The notes: generated by a model from the letters alone, not told the origin. DNA of 64,000 bases from Diaporthe sp. PMI_573 (GCA_021399435.1 JAJTUP010000004.1:1798001-1862000), one strand, 5' to 3'; shown: positions 50,911 through 64,000, counted from the stretch's first letter. A program made the numbers and translations.

Positions 50911-52945
50911 ATGGATTCGAATACTTCGCTGCCTCCGCCTGAGCAATACCGTAGTCTGGTAAAGCGTCTCCAGAGCAGCAACTACCTCTTGAACAAACAA
51001 CTACAGCACATCTGTCTCGTGAACGGGTTACGAACATCAGGGGTCAAGGCCGAGCTGCAGCGGCGCATCCTCGACGGTAAGCTCCCCCCTCCCCTCCCTG
51101 TCCGTTCACGCTCTCCCAAAAAACCAAGTGTTTGCCATTCCTGGCTGGGTGTCACCTACCAACCTGGGCATCGCATCGTTTCGCAACGAGGCAACGTGGA
51201 GAGATGGGTAGTCAGTCGTCCAGACTCGAAGCTGACTCGGCCCCTCGTGCAGCACTCGACAGGGCCTACGCGCAAGCCGACCCACGGGCATACCGCGACA
51301 TCGAGGCAAGCATACTTCGCGAGAAAAACGGCGGTCTCCCTGCACCGCATGACGCCCTTCCTTCGCCCCTGCCTGTTCCCAACAGCGCGCAAAGCCTGTC
51401 TCCAAACATGAACTACGGCTACCAGAATGGCTACCCTGCCTACGGAGGCGTCAACGGTCAGCGGTCGCATCAGATGCCCCCACAGGGTATGTTCAACTCA
51501 TCTGGGCCTTCTGTGCTTCGTCCTGATCGCGTGCTGAGCGTCCAAGGATTTCATTTCCGCCCGAGCCCTTTCTACCAGGTCGTGGGCAGGATAGGACAAG
51601 TTCAAACCTGCGAAGGTAAGCCCCAAGCTCTTCCACGCATGCTTCGCAGCTGATGGCCGGCGCAGTCATGCAAAATCACAGGAACTGCACCAATATCCAG
51701 ATCAAGGCCCAAGACAACCCACTTCTTGCCCGATGTGTCACTGAAAAAGATACGAGAGTGATGGTATTTTGTGCTGGAGACAACCAAGGCGCACAAGACA
51801 TCGCATTCCCGCACCAGTCTGAGCTCAAGGTGAACGGTGGAGATGTCAAAGCCAACTTGCGAGGCCTCAAGAACAAGCCAGGCTCCACGAGGCCCGTTGA
51901 TATAACGGATCTTCTTCGGCTGAAGATCCCCAACTACGCCAACAATATCGAGTTTACCTATGCGTTGACGCAGAAGGCAGGTGACAAGGCCTCTCAGAGT
52001 AACGTTCAAGTCAGGCGAACCCGTCTTCGCCCTGCTTTGACGTCTTCAAGTCAAGGTCGTGGTGGTATTTACTAACTCATTGTTTGTCAACTTTTAGAGA
52101 TTCTATCTTGTGGTCAATATCTGCAAGACAACTCCTGTTGACAGTCTCGTACGGACCATAGCTGGCAGAAGGATCTCAAAAGCCTCCGTCTTGCACGAAC
52201 GTGAGCGCAGCGTGATTTCCCGGTATTCTTTCACTGGGTCTCGGACTGACGCCACTTTACAGTTACGAGGAAAGCGCATGACGCCGAGATCGAGATGTCT
52301 TCCCAGGTCCTCTCGTTGAAGTGTCCCCTGTCGTACATGAGACTTGTCACGCCCTGCCGCGCGACGACATGCACCCATGTACAGTGTTTTGATGCTACCT
52401 CATACCTTCAGTTGCAGCAGCAGGGCCCGCAATGGTTGTGTCCCGTTTGCAGCAAGAGTGCACCTTATGAGAGGCTCGCAATTGACGAGTAAGTTTGTGT
52501 GTCTGAGTATTGCATCAAGACACAACTAACTTTGCTCAGGTATGTGCGAGACATCTTGGACAGGACTTCTCAGAACGTGGAACAGGTCGACATCGAGCCC
52601 AATGGTCAATGGAAGGCCCATGGCAGCGTTGAGGAGGAGTTGGAGCCGGAGCCACAACATGAAGCTCTTGCCATCGACGACGACGACTTGGTCATCTCGG
52701 AGATCAGTTACGTCGGCAACCGCGGAACAAATACACCGAACACCCTGGCTCCAACCACCAGCACTCCGACACCAGTCACTGCTGCCTCTCGCGAAGGCTC
52801 TTCTATGCCGAGATCGGGAGGCAACAAACGTGGCCATGCAGAAGTTATCGACTTGACCCTGTCAGAAGACGATGAGCCTCCGGAGCCGCCACGGAAGAAG
52901 GTGCAGTATGGTGCCGGCTCTGCCTATTCGTCGTATCTAGGATAG
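50911..52945 (+). CDS. PLI1: SUMO E3 ligase of the PIAS/Siz family (Pli1-like)
   Basis: Six exons, 50911-51076, 51253-51615, 51666-52009, 52098-52200, 52263-52488 and 52540-52945, give 535 residues. An N-terminal SAP domain (about 10-50: LLNKQLQHICLVNGLRTSG) binds DNA. A PINIT domain follows a proline-rich linker (about 200-330: FYQVVGRIG ... LKIPNYANNIEFTYAL). The MIZ/SP-RING has zinc ligands in LKCPLS, CRATTCTHVQCFD and WLCPVC. The acidic tail has SUMO-interacting-type patches (DDDDLVISEI, VIDLTLSEDD). It would transfer SUMO from Ubc9 to nuclear substrates. The end of exon 3 is uncertain: 52009 gives a GT donor, while 51976 would need a GC donor but give a tighter family match. Confidence 0.88.
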
Positions 52946-55185
52946 GGGTAATACCGCGCAGGAAAGACAGTCCTGCAGTCCGTGTCCAAACAGGACCGGC
53001 GTATCTGATTGAAATTCGTGACCCATTGCTACTTCGCCATGGGCTTATTCTATCGGAGGGGAAAGGAACATCTCACTTTGGCATTGCATGGCGTTGGTGG
53101 ACAGGATGAAAATACCAAATATCATGTGGCTGAAATGAGCTTGATTGGACAGGCCGAGAGCGGCACTATGGAGTTTAGACGCACCAGAAACACGGTAGTC
53201 AAAGGGGACATTTGCGTGTAACAAGAACGAGTCGTGGCAGTAAACATTTTGCTTTTAAATCGAATTCAGAGGCACTCATGATGCCGGCTTCTACGAGATG
53301 ATGAGCCGCTACTTAGTTTCTCTGCGGGTCTGGAATGAAAGGCGTGGCCTATCTCTGCAGGTATGCTCTCGTACTTCGGAGATGCACGACCAGGGTTATT
53401 TCGGCGGAAGCAGCGGGAGCCATGTCACCGTTCTCGCGAGACCCGCAAACAGCCAAGGACCCGCAGAGGGAGGATGGGGCGTGGGGAACGGACAACGGCG
53501 AACCGCAGCGCAGCGCAGCGACCCCAGCATGGAAGCCGCAGCGAATCTGCAAGGGCAAGATTGATGCGATGCAAGCGAAGTCGATCACAGGTGGACAAGT
53601 CCGCGACGACAAAGCAGACTGCCGTCGTAGTCAATTTTGACGTGTGCTATTAATTTTTCTTCTTTTTCTTCCTTCCGCCATTGGACACCAAGCCAAGAGT
53701 AAGACTGTAATCATGCATATATTAAGTCTACATGGCGTTCAATACTCGCATGTAGTACAGTAAAAAGGGCTGGCTGGGCCTGGCAGTTTCTTAACGCGCG
53801 GCAGTCGGAATTGGTTTAACCCCTTGGAGAAGGAATACCAGGGGTAGGAAACACGGGAGTCACAATTCCATCTACCACAGTACCTGCTCCTTAGGTTTGC
53901 CACTTATCAAGAAGCGCCCCGTCACACGACAAGTCCCCGGGAAGGGCCTGGAGTATGTCAGAGTCGTGAGGCGGTCACGGGTTGGAGAGCAACTCCAGAC
54001 AATCTTGTGGCACAGTGGAGAGCACCTAAGCAGCCAGGATGTAACCCGAGTGTAGCAGCCAGAGGGCCCAGCACGGATTCGGCCATTGGGAAACGCAACA
54101 CGGAGCCTGTTTCTTTCATCTCTTGTCAGGCCATGGTTACGCCACCGACGGGAGCACCCACAATGCTTATCGTTATTTATGAGGATGAGTTCCAGGGCTG
54201 GATGTCTAGTGCCTGTTTAGGTTGCGAAATGGACGGGATCGGATGGGCAGCTAGACGTGGATCCCGCGGCTGGCGTGGAGTGATTGACAGGCCCGGACGA
54301 GAGGATTTCAAAGTCTCCGAAACGTCTCATGAATGCGACAGAGGTGCAAAGAAACACAGAGAGAGAGAGGGGGGGAGGGAGGATATGCGGGAGAAAGCGG
54401 GAACAAAACCATAACTCTAAATGTTGCCTCTACGGTCCGTCGGTCAATGAATGAGCTTCAATGGGCGAGAGAGGCGACGGCAGCACCGCACGGCTGCACG
54501 GCGCACGACGCAACCTCGCAAATGCAGTTTCCGAATCTGTCAGGCTGTTTGGTCGTCACCTGTCCGGATTCCCTCTGGCCGCAAGATTGGACGGCTGGCG
54601 CCTAGTGCTCCCCCCCCCCCCGGGGAGGGTGATGAAACTGGCCAGATGAGGACAAACCTTCACAGTAGCTGGGCCCACGGCACGCAAGGCACTGCCTATG
54701 GTTTGATGGAGCTCTTCCCGTCCATTCGACCTGCAGCTCAAGGCCGTCAGGGTGGCCCCGCTGAGAAGAAAGTGGAAAGTGGGGTGGGGTGCAGCTGGAG
54801 ACGGCCTAACATGACTGTAGCAATTTTGAGATTAGACGAGGTCGGCTCCTGGGCGGGCCCTGGCGGGGATGACTGATGACCAGAAAGCCAGACAAGCCAG
54901 ACCAGACGAGGACCCAGAGAGCGAGGTACCACCGCACGTACTAGCAGCACAGTACGTGCGCTCTGACCATGCAGGATTGTCGCGCGCCCCCAAACATGCT
55001 GTGGAGGACGGATGGATGACCGTGTGTGAATGGATGGCTGGGGCAAGGCGTGGATACGACCTCGTCTCGTAGAATTCATTGCGTGCAATTTGCACAACTC
55101 GATCTCGGTCGGGTCTATCGGAGATGCTCATTGCCCAGAAAGAAGCTGGCCCTCTTGGGACCCCGCGAGCCTGCCTATCCAGGTA

Positions 55186-55229
55186 CAGTGTGCAGTGTGC
55201 AGTGTGCAGTGTGCAGTGTGCAGTGCAGC
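55186..55229. repeat. Tandem 7-bp repeat (GTGCAGT)
   Basis: About six consecutive copies of GTGCAGT, nearly perfect, lie in the non-coding region upstream of the G-beta gene. Confidence 0.85.
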
Positions 55230-56169
55230 TAAGGTACACCAGACAGGGTGCGGTAGGAGAGAGGTACCCTAGGTAGCCTGCCTAGGGACTTCGCTGCGTT
55301 GCTCTCCCAGGGCAACCAGCAACCACCACGGCAATATGCTCGTGGTCCAGATCTGCTCGCATGTCTGTGTCTGCCTGCGTAAATTGCTCAGGCAGGCCCG
55401 TTCGGTTGTGAGCCAATTGACCAGAGGTTCGGTCATCAGCCACGGGGTACTTGGTCGGTCACTCTGTCTAATAAGACCACAGGTTGGTGGGAACCGTTAC
55501 TTAACCTGACTTGACAGTAGCACGAGTAGTAGTGCTTGGCTGCCGCACCCGGGAGGGTCGAAAAGCTTCCCATGCCAGGTCTTCGCCAGCTCCCTGTCCG
55601 TGTGTGCGTGTGAGTGAGTGAGCAAGTGAGTGGGGGGGAGGGAACTGGGAACGTATGTGTGTGTGGAAGTGTGTGCGCGACGGCCGACCAGGCCCAATTC
55701 CGTTGGTCGCAGCGAACGCACCATCCCCCCCAGTCTTTGCAAGAGGGAACCTCGCTCCTCCCCCAGCTTCCGCAAATCAAGGGCAGCTTTGTAATTTGGC
55801 TTCAACACCCCTGTCCGCCCCTTCCCGCCCTGAAAATCCAATCACCCTTCCTCACATCCCACAGCCCTGCTCCTTACCCGTTGCCGTTGCCTGTCTGCCG
55901 TGGCTCGTCCGACTGATCTGCTCCTCTCACTGCCCCAAGGTTCACTTGTCGTCTCGTCTTCCGTCAGCTTCGCTCTACGGCTTACCAAAATCAATTCACT
56001 GGCCCTGCTCCGGTTCTGGTCGGGTCTGTCCTGTTCTGTCCTTGTAATCCATTCCTCTGGGTTCTATCCCGGTGAAAGTCGTGCCTCTTGGAAGTCTTGG
56101 CTCTCCCTGCTCTCACTCCTCTCTCCCCTCCCCTCTGACAGCCACCCCGGGGCCTTCAGTCTTGCCTAC

Positions 56170-56170
<1 letters not shown>

Positions 56171-56218
<48 letters not shown>

Positions 56219-56219
56219 C
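56171..56219. repeat. TGTC tetranucleotide microsatellite
   Basis: About twelve TGTC units, with one TGTT variant, lie in the pyrimidine-rich stretch about 680 bp before the G-beta ATG. Confidence 0.9.
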
Positions 56220-56898
56220 TTCATTGCCTCCGTTTCCCAATCACCAACCTCTCATCTCGTTCATCCTTGGGACGACCAGCCATCGCTCTTCTACACGCCA
56301 TCCGCCGCAGCAGTTTGCCAGCGTCGCCTGGGTTCGACGGGATTGTACGAGCCAACCAGCGACTGGAGCCACGAGAGAGGAGTCCCATTTCGGTCGACTT
56401 TCCAAGTTCTCGGATCGTCGCCGGGGTAGAATTGCGTTGCAAATTGGGACCGTCTCTGAGGCCTCTCCACACCCACCCAGCCCCGGCTACCCTATCACCC
56501 AGCCGTCGCAACCAGCAATAATACCTCCTCCTAAGGGGCCCGTCTAGCCCAATCTGACTGGTCCGTCCTGCCCAGCTGCCGTCTGGTAGCGGTCTAACCC
56601 CTGGAATCGCCCGGTAGCTTTTGGTTGCTGCTGCTGCTCCTCACTGCTGCTACTGCCTGCTGCTGCTCTGCTCTACATTTTCTCCCACAACATCCCAGCC
56701 CATTCAATCGGCCACTTCTCCATCTCCATCCTGATTAACCAAGCCCAAAGCCAACAACCCTCGATTGATTCCCCCGACCGCTCTCTCGGCCTTCCATTGC
56801 CTCGCCTCCAAGGGCATCTCACATCGCCTTCAAAATCCATCACATCGATCGATTCATTGGCCGCCACTCATTCCCGCGGCTGAGCGAGCGACGGAAAG

Positions 56899-58266
56899 AT
56901 GGACTCGCAACGACCGAACGATGTGTCGCCCGAGGCGATGCAGGCGCGGATCCAACAAGCGCGTCGCGAGGCAGAGACACTCAAGGACCGCATCAAGAGG
57001 AAGAAGGATGAGCTCGCCGACACCACCCGTAAGATTCCTTTCTATCTCGCCGTATCTCGCAATTGATAAGGGGCAAACGCAATTGCCTCCCCAATGCCCA
57101 GCCATTGCTGACACAGTCCCCGACAGTCCGCCAGGTTGCGCAGCAGGCCCACGAGGCGATCCCCAAGAACCAGTTGATGAAGACGAAAAGGACACTTAAG
57201 GGACACTTGGCTAAGATCTATGCCATGCACTGGTCGACGGACCGAAGACATCTGGTCTCGGCTTCACAGGACGGCAAACTGATTATCTGGGATGCATACA
57301 CAACTAACAAGGTCCACGCCATTCCTCTAAGGTCTTCATGGGTCATGACATGTGCCTACGCACCCAGCGGTAACTACGTCGCTTGCGGTGGCCTCGACAA
57401 CATCTGCTCCATCTACAACCTAAACCAAAATCGAGACGGCCCGACGCGTGTGGCACGCGAACTATCCGGCCACGCTGGTTACCTATCCTGCTGCCGCTTC
57501 ATTAATGACCGGAGCATACTGACCTCTTCCGGCGACATGACCTGCATGAAATGGGACATTGAAACTGGAACGAAGCAAATCGAATTCGCCGACCACCTTG
57601 GCGATGTCATGAGCATCAGCCTCAACCCAACGAACCAGAACACATTCATCTCGGGCGCGTGCGACGCTTTCGCTAAGCTCTGGGATATCCGGGCTGGCAA
57701 GGCTGTGCAGACTTTTGCAGGTCACGAGTCCGACATCAACGCCATCCAATTCTTCCCAGACGGACACTCCTTCGTCACCGGCTCGGACGACGCAACCTGC
57801 CGCCTTTTCGACATCCGCGCAGACAGGGAACTCAACGTCTACGGCGTAAGTGCAGCTATTGGCGAAACGATTGGGGAAACAGAGTCACTGACCTCGTGAA
57901 ACAACAGTCCGAGTCCATTCTGTGTGGCATCACCTCTGTCGCCACGTCCGTTTCTGGCCGTCTCTTGTTTGCAGGCTACGACGATTTTGAGTGCAAGGTA
58001 CGTACGAGTCCACCGCAGACGTGTTCGAGTCCGGGCTAACAATCTGGCAGGTGTGGGATGTTACTCGAGGCGAGAAGGTCGGCTCTCTCGTCGGCCACGA
58101 GAACCGCGTCAGCTGCCTGGGCGTCAGCAACGATGGCATAAGTTTGTGCACAGGTTCCTGGGACTCATTGGTAAGCCTTCCTGTTGATGTCAACGCCGTT
58201 GGCATCAGGAGCCAGCAGCTGTGGATCACGCTAACATACAAGCAGCTCAAAATCTGGGCTTACTAG
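56899..58266 (+). CDS. Heterotrimeric G-protein beta subunit
   Basis: Five exons, 56899-57028, 57127-57845, 57908-57997, 58051-58170 and 58246-58266, give 359 residues, exactly the usual fungal length. The N-terminal coiled-coil helix ([19 protein letters not shown]) binds G-gamma. Seven WD40 blades follow, with dipeptides or near-forms visible in LIIWD, CSIYN, CMKWD, AKLWD, CRLFD, CKVWD and LKIWAY. The last exon is only 21 nt and completes blade seven. It works with G-alpha and G-gamma in nutrient and pheromone signalling, conidiation and, in plant pathogens, virulence. The symbol differs between species (gnb-1, cpgb-1, mgb1), so none is given. Confidence 0.96.
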
Positions 58267-61200
58267 AACCTGCCAATCCGATGACCACACGACTGTCGTC
58301 TGGGCACAAACCTATTCACGCCGCTTCGCGTTCTCGCTTGCTTTTATATGGCTCTTAATTCACATGTGTACGCATTTTAATTCGAGCGCGATGCCGGCGC
58401 ATTACAGGACGAAGTCACGAACTTTCCCGAAAACATACATCCCGAGCCGAGAAGCCCGGATTGCAGATGCTGATACTGGTGCCTACTGTCATCTGGCTTT
58501 CTCGACGCCGCGGGCTGAAGACCGGGCTTTTAATGAGGCCCTCGTCTCTATCACGCGCTTCTCCTATTTTACGACGGCCCCACTCGATTGGCGACTTTCC
58601 TTTCTACCAACCTTCAAACCGCACTCCGAAATACCCAGCGCCATTTTCACCAACAACGACCCTGCCTTTTCGCGGAGGACCGCAGGGGTGCGAAGGAAAT
58701 CTTAGTGCTTCCCGGATATACAACTAGAGGTATCCACGTCGATTCGAGCCGAGCCTGCCGAACCGTACATTCGAGTGCGCTTGTGGTTACAAGGAGCTAG
58801 GCTAGCCAGAGTCTTTGCTCGGATTCCCGCACCAAAAGTTGCAGCCAGCAATGAACGCCGTGAGGGCCGACCCGTTATTTTCCTTTTTATCTGTGGGGAT
58901 GGGAGCTCGGGGGGACAGCCCGTGCTCGAAGGGTGGTGGATGGCTGTCTTGAAGCTGGTAGTGGGAGTTGGGCTAATTTCTCACTACCTCTGTCGATATT
59001 ACAAAAACTCTGGTTGGGACGCAGAGGAACGGTGTCAAAGTGATATGTTTCCCTTTTTTATGTGTCTTATAGGATGCGCGCGCGTTCTTGGAAAGAACGG
59101 AACAGCGGAGGAGACTGGGTTGGGGGGATGTCTCCTTTTCCAGGGTTTATTATGACCCTGTCGGTCTCGGACCGGTTCCTTGCTTCTTTCTCTCCTTCAA
59201 CATCTTTCGGCGGTAGACACGAACCGAAAGCGAGTAAGGATCTGATAATACCACGAGGCTGCGGAGGATCTCGAGGCTGGGGGAAGGGGCCGGCGCGGGC
59301 GCAGAGAAGAGAGAAGAGGGCTTTAGCTGGGTGGTGATAACGATGGGGTGCCACTTGAGATACCTCAACCATAGCCTGTTCAAATGTTTTGTGTACTATA
59401 CTCGGCTACCACTTGGTCTTCCCCGTCTCGTGCGCAAGCATCTGATTGCTTTTCATTGCGTTCGAACTCACGATGCCTTCTCACGAGACAAGCAACTAAG
59501 TAGTTTTCAGACCGCCCCGGGTCTGGACAGCCTCATCCAAGAGCCGCGTCTTCAAGCTGTGTCGCGGACGACCAGGAGCATCCTCCCTGGCGTGCTCCCT
59601 AACACCCATCAAGCAACCTCTAAGCTCGGTCTGTCCGCAAAGTGCTCAAACTGCGCATCTCTGATGTTTTGTTCCATGCCAGTGACCGCAGTCCTCGACC
59701 TTTTTTTGTGACGGGGGTCGCAACCCGGCTCGTACTCATGCTTGTGGGCGGCGAAGTCCTGGTGCGATGCTGAATCCATGGAGGGCCGGGGGTTAAATCC
59801 CTGTCTGTAAAATTGACAGAGGACTGGTTCCCCTGTTTCTCCGCCCAGATAGATATATTTATCCTTTTGTGATAGACGATTCGCATGCCGATAGTTTGCG
59901 AGGCTACTGGGGGTTAGTCACACCAAGCAACAGCAGGCGTCACTAGCAAAGCGAGGATGGCCATGGCGTACTGCCCACGACGTGTCAAATTGGTCGGCCG
60001 CGAAAGAGACCCGGCTGGGGGTGGGGGAGGGGGGGGGACACGAATCTTGTCCGTCGAGGAGCGCCGCAGGAAAAGATTGGGAGATCTTAATTTGACGACT
60101 GTCACTGCTGGTGACAACCCAAGTCCGCCAGGATAGAGTAACTCGCTAATCTCTCCATTTCTGAACATACGAACCGAGGCCACCTCCCGCTCAGCCCTTC
60201 AGGCCGGTTCGGCACGCCCGCGTCACGACGGACGCGCCGTCAAGAGTGTGGCTGCTGCTGCTGCCCTACGCGGTTCCTCCCGGGGCGGAAAGCGAGTGAG
60301 AGAGCGAGGAAACACAATCACCCCAGGAGCCTTGTGAGAAGAGGGGGGGCCGCGCTGGTTCGGGAACATTACACAAACGTCGCACAGAAATGGCCCCCAG
60401 CTTCATTTTGCGTGGCGCGGGGTGGATTGCGGAGAAAGGAGGGCTGGGTGTGCCGCGCGCGTGTTGTCGTCTGTGTAACAACCAGCCATTCAACCAGATA
60501 GGCCGGTGTCACCGGGCCGAAGAGTCCCAGACCGAAGAGGAAAGGGCTGTGTGAAGCTCGTCACCGCTTCTGTGACGGCGTGGGGATGTGAGGACGGTGT
60601 AGACGTCGAGACATGGTTGGGATCAGGAGCTGGTGGGAGTTAATGGGCCTGATCCCCGTTGATGCCCATAACTGTTGTGCTTTTTTCGTGACGTCTGGCC
60701 GTGTGGCGTGCGTGACTTGGTGTCAACCTGACCGGGCCTTGCTCGGATAAGTCACGCTGGATGTCTTCGAGGTGATTCCTCACTTCTCACTGTCGTCCCA
60801 CACCTTGGCACAAATTCCGCACAGGTGGTACTGTGAGAGCATGGCACCGCTGCCTTCGTGAAATTCCACAGTTCCAAGGAGGGTTTGTCCTCAACGCCTT
60901 ACTTATTTCAGAAGTCATACCACAATATGGTATCCACTGGATGGCATCACAGGAGAAACTCTGATATCCCTTAGGAGATAATCGAAGCGGTTGGGACTCA
61001 CCTGCAGGTCTCATATCGTCAGTTGAGATTTCACAGATCACAAAAGCATGTGCACTTGCACTGGTTGGCCGCCACACCTGGGATCCAGTCTAGGGATAAC
61101 ATTGAGTATGTGTATCCTTCGTTTTTCAACGCCGAATCAGTAGCACTTCCATGGATCAAAAACAAGACCCTCCTCGCGCCGCTAGCTGCAAAGAAAAGCA

Positions 61201-64000
61201 TTCTGCGACTTTTGCTAGTGCCCAGATCCGAGTCCACCTACCAAGTAATTGCGCGGCCTGCAGCAGGTTGTCCCGGTTGAGATGGAGCAGCGAAGGTGCC
61301 AGATGTGACGAGGCCGATCTGCCCGCAACCAAGGCCTGGGACGCTCTTTTTAAGGGCTCGACGCAACATACTAGTGTTGCGAGTGGCTTGCGGCGTCCGT
61401 GGGCGGTGATGATCGTCCTCGGCCAAATTTCACACGACGTCCTTGACCGCCCGCTTCATGGGAATTCCCACAGTAACCGGCCGTGGGAAGACACACCAAT
61501 TTCCCATCACAATGATCACCAGACCGGGCACAGGATCGTTCGAGGACGGACAGGCCAGCCATGGTCACTCCTGCATCGGCGTCACCTCTGATACCTTAGC
61601 TCAGGGTTATGCAAGAAGCTGCTGAAACAGCAAGGCAGGACCAAGCTTTGATGAAACAATGCCGGCCCTTCGCAGAGATATGTTTCGACTAGCACCGCTT
61701 GGTGTGTTGTCTGACGTCGCGGTCTTTTTGCTACTTGGGTGCGTGCGTGCGGAATCAACTTGAGTTGGCAGCTGCACGTCCGCGTTGACAGACGTCGTGG
61801 CTTCGGAGAGCCGCATCCTGATGGGGTCGTCATGCTAGTGCGCTGCCGGAAGAAAGCGCCCCAGGCAGTCCTTATTTTCCGAACTTTATTAGGCAGAAAT
61901 GTCAATCAGACGGGCCATGTCTCTCTCTCTGCTCGGCAGGGAAAGGGACCGAAGAAGGACGAAGCGTGAAATATGACGAGGAGGGTCCGTTCATCCTGTA
62001 TGCAGCGTGCCTAATTCAGAAGGGCCCGAAGCCCCGGCTGAGGATCAACAAGCATGAAGTATGGCATGACATGGTATGACATGGATTCACATGCCCCGTA
62101 TGTTGCCGTATACTTCGAGAAGGCCGCGTCTGGCGACAGGCGTCGCGTGAGCGGGACTCACCCAGCAGAGACAGCACCCGTGCATTGAGTCTCATCTCAC
62201 ACACCCCGATATGTTCGACGTGGGGCACGCCGATGTCAAGATCTCGCCCCAATGGGTCCCGCCCGTCAATCGCCGAGGCCGAAGCACCCTTGACTGGATG
62301 ACTCGGTTCCGGAAGGGTTTCTGAGAGAGACATTGTGAATATGACCGGTGGACCGCTATCTATAGGTTCGCCAAGGCTGTGCGGCCCACCGAAGGACACA
62401 ACCAGTCAATCAAACAGCCAGCGAACCAGTCAAAGCAGTCAACCGAGGCAGGTTTCCGAAGGACCGAAGGAGGAGACACAGGCAGACAGGTTTGCCGCGT
62501 TCAGGCCTCTGATGGCAGGGTGCTAGCGCAGGCCTTGTGTGCGCGCAGTGGCCTCTCGCCAGAGCTTCTTCCTCAGCCCGAGTCCGTGAACATGTTTTTG
62601 TTCACGTCCCGGGCAGAAACCTTGACATTGGGCCAAGAGGGAGGGGTTTGGCCGGGATCTTGGCCCAACTCTGACGACCCGAGTCACCAGGCCACGAGGG
62701 CCACGAGAGCCACGAGACACCGCCATCAGGCCGCAGACCGCAGACCGCCGACAAGCACCGTCAGGCAGGCAGACAGCATCGCGGGGAAAGGAGTGCAGGA
62801 AGGCTGGAAATGAGTCGACGCGTCGGCGGTGCTGAAAGCAGATGTTAAGCCCAGTCAGGTCGGTCATGCGCCGGCTGGGCTGGCTGGATGGGGCCCGGTC
62901 CGTTCTTCTATTTTTGTTGAAATGAACATAAGGCGGTCCATTTTTGAAAAATTTACCCATGTTTCCCACGCAGGAGTCAGCAGGAGGCGGGCGATCGGTC
63001 CACAGATGCTCGGACCGGGGTAGATCCCTGGGGCATTGTGTTCTTTTTGGTCTCTGGTCTCTGGGGCCCAGGCAACGGGTCTCTGGCATCCATGTCGAGC
63101 CACGCGGGCCTTGGAGGGAGGTGGTGTGAGCCGGTGCGTCTGAGATGGTTGCCCGCCGAGCATCGACAACAACGTGTTTTCGACATCAACTGACCAGAAT
63201 GGCGGAGAGGCGGGCTGGCGCGTTGGGCAAATTCAAAGGTAAAAATGGACTCAAGCATGTGTTTCTTACAGTAGTGTCCTGCAGCCCACAATGGCAAAGA
63301 GTGACCCAGACCGTCGGGGTCAGGATGACTGTGCATCTCGATTCCCATCCGCATCCTTCAGCCTCACAGGATTCCTGCCGGCAATCCATGGCTCCATCTG
63401 CGAAGCGACCGCTACTGCTGCTGCTCACCTCACCTCACACCGTCTTCTCGCACCAGCCAGGCTAGTAAATCTATTGTTGTTTTTCTCTGTCCGAGGCAGC
63501 ATACAACTCAGCAGTACTGTGTATGACGGCCTGACATGACATGCTTGCTGATGTCCGACTAAGTATTTGCGTCCGCTTCTATTACCATTTCCATTTTCCC
63601 ACACCCCCGCATAAACCCCGTGATGACGGCTGATTTGCCCACCCGAGTAATCTCATGTCAAGAAACCCGGCGAGACACAGCAGCACAGCACGACAGTCGC
63701 GGCCGACGCAAGCTCACGCCCGCAAAAGACAGATACCACGCGCATGGCAGTGCGTACCACGTAGCCCCGGCAGTGGACAGCACAACACGACATTCCCCAG
63801 GGGCGTAGGTGGATCCTGAAACGCACGAACGAAGCCAGGGGGGGGTGGGAAAGGCATCTTTTAGGTTTAGCGCTCCGCCGCTTCTCGAAGCCCTCTATTC
63901 TCCGCACTGCAGTTCCTTGTCGGCTCCCTTGCCTCTCTGCCTTCCCTGCTGCATTGCCTGCCTTGTCCTCCCCTGGCTTGCATTGCAGCAAACCAAAACA
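58267..64000. other. 5.7-kb region to the window end, no gene recognised
   Basis: Only short overlapping ORFs on both strands, none with a domain or convincing intron structure. Homopolymer G runs occur near 60020-60038. The last few hundred bases become pyrimidine-rich, which may mark the leader of a gene beyond the right edge. Confidence 0.5.

Larger units (their letters stand above)
52946..56898. other. 4-kb non-coding region upstream of the G-beta gene
   Basis: No recognisable gene was seen. The last kilobase is strongly pyrimidine-rich and contains a TGTC microsatellite (56171-56219) and CTG-rich stretches (about 56625-56670), typical of a long fungal promoter and leader. A 7-bp tandem repeat lies at 55186-55229 and a C12 run near 54611. 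Confidence 0.55.

Noticed and set aside
59440..59480. GTTCGAAC resembling a tRNA T loop
   Set aside because: No T stem pairs on either strand, and there is no acceptor, D arm or anticodon arm nearby.

Overview
This window is nuclear DNA of a filamentous ascomycete, most likely a Sordariomycete. Most coding genes have short spliceosomal introns of 50-100 bp with GT...AG borders and CTAAC/CTGAC-type branch points. The gene set is fungal: ATG1 kinase, SWC5, NOP4, condensin YCG1, LAS21, PLI1 and a 359-residue G-protein beta subunit. No mitochondrial or bacterial features were seen. Species cannot be named from the sequence alone. Exon borders are my own reading from frame, splice consensus and family conservation; there is no transcript evidence.

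Layout. 1-8.3 kb: the last codons of a gene running in from the left (probably a class-III aminotransferase), then 8 kb with no convincing gene, holding a degenerate repeat (2.2-2.45 kb), a tiny zinc-knuckle ORF and a GCCCTC microsatellite. 8.3-17.6 kb: ATG1, convergent with an isocitrate-lyase/PEP-mutase-family enzyme, then an intron-containing tRNA-Val(CAC) and a zeta-toxin-fold P-loop kinase with a probable GC-AG intron. 17.6-21.8 kb: no gene seen. 21.8-23 kb: a secreted GH43 glycosidase. 23-36.5 kb: an accessory-looking island with an OTT_1508-type predicted deaminase, a second, inverted copy of the 2.2-kb repeat, a C2H2 zinc-finger gene with an in-frame TAG, a SANT/Myb-repeat gene broken by two in-frame TAG codons, and an adenylosuccinate synthetase split into 23 exons. 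36.5-53 kb: a dense housekeeping block (SWC5, kappa-class GST, SDR, NOP4, YCG1, LAS21, a DUF2423 protein, PLI1) arranged mostly in divergent and convergent pairs. 53-64 kb: the G-beta gene, with about 4 kb of non-coding sequence upstream and 5.7 kb downstream.

Function. The right half serves chromatin (SWC5, YCG1, PLI1), ribosome biogenesis (NOP4, the DUF2423 protein), GPI-anchor synthesis (LAS21) and signalling (G-beta). The left half carries autophagy initiation and small-molecule enzymes.

The most remarkable item is the adenylosuccinate synthetase at 32001-34722 (minus). Its 1.27 kb of coding sequence is interrupted by 22 short introns, with exons as small as 5 and 11 nt, yet it reads through as a complete enzyme. 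None of its neighbours is built like this.
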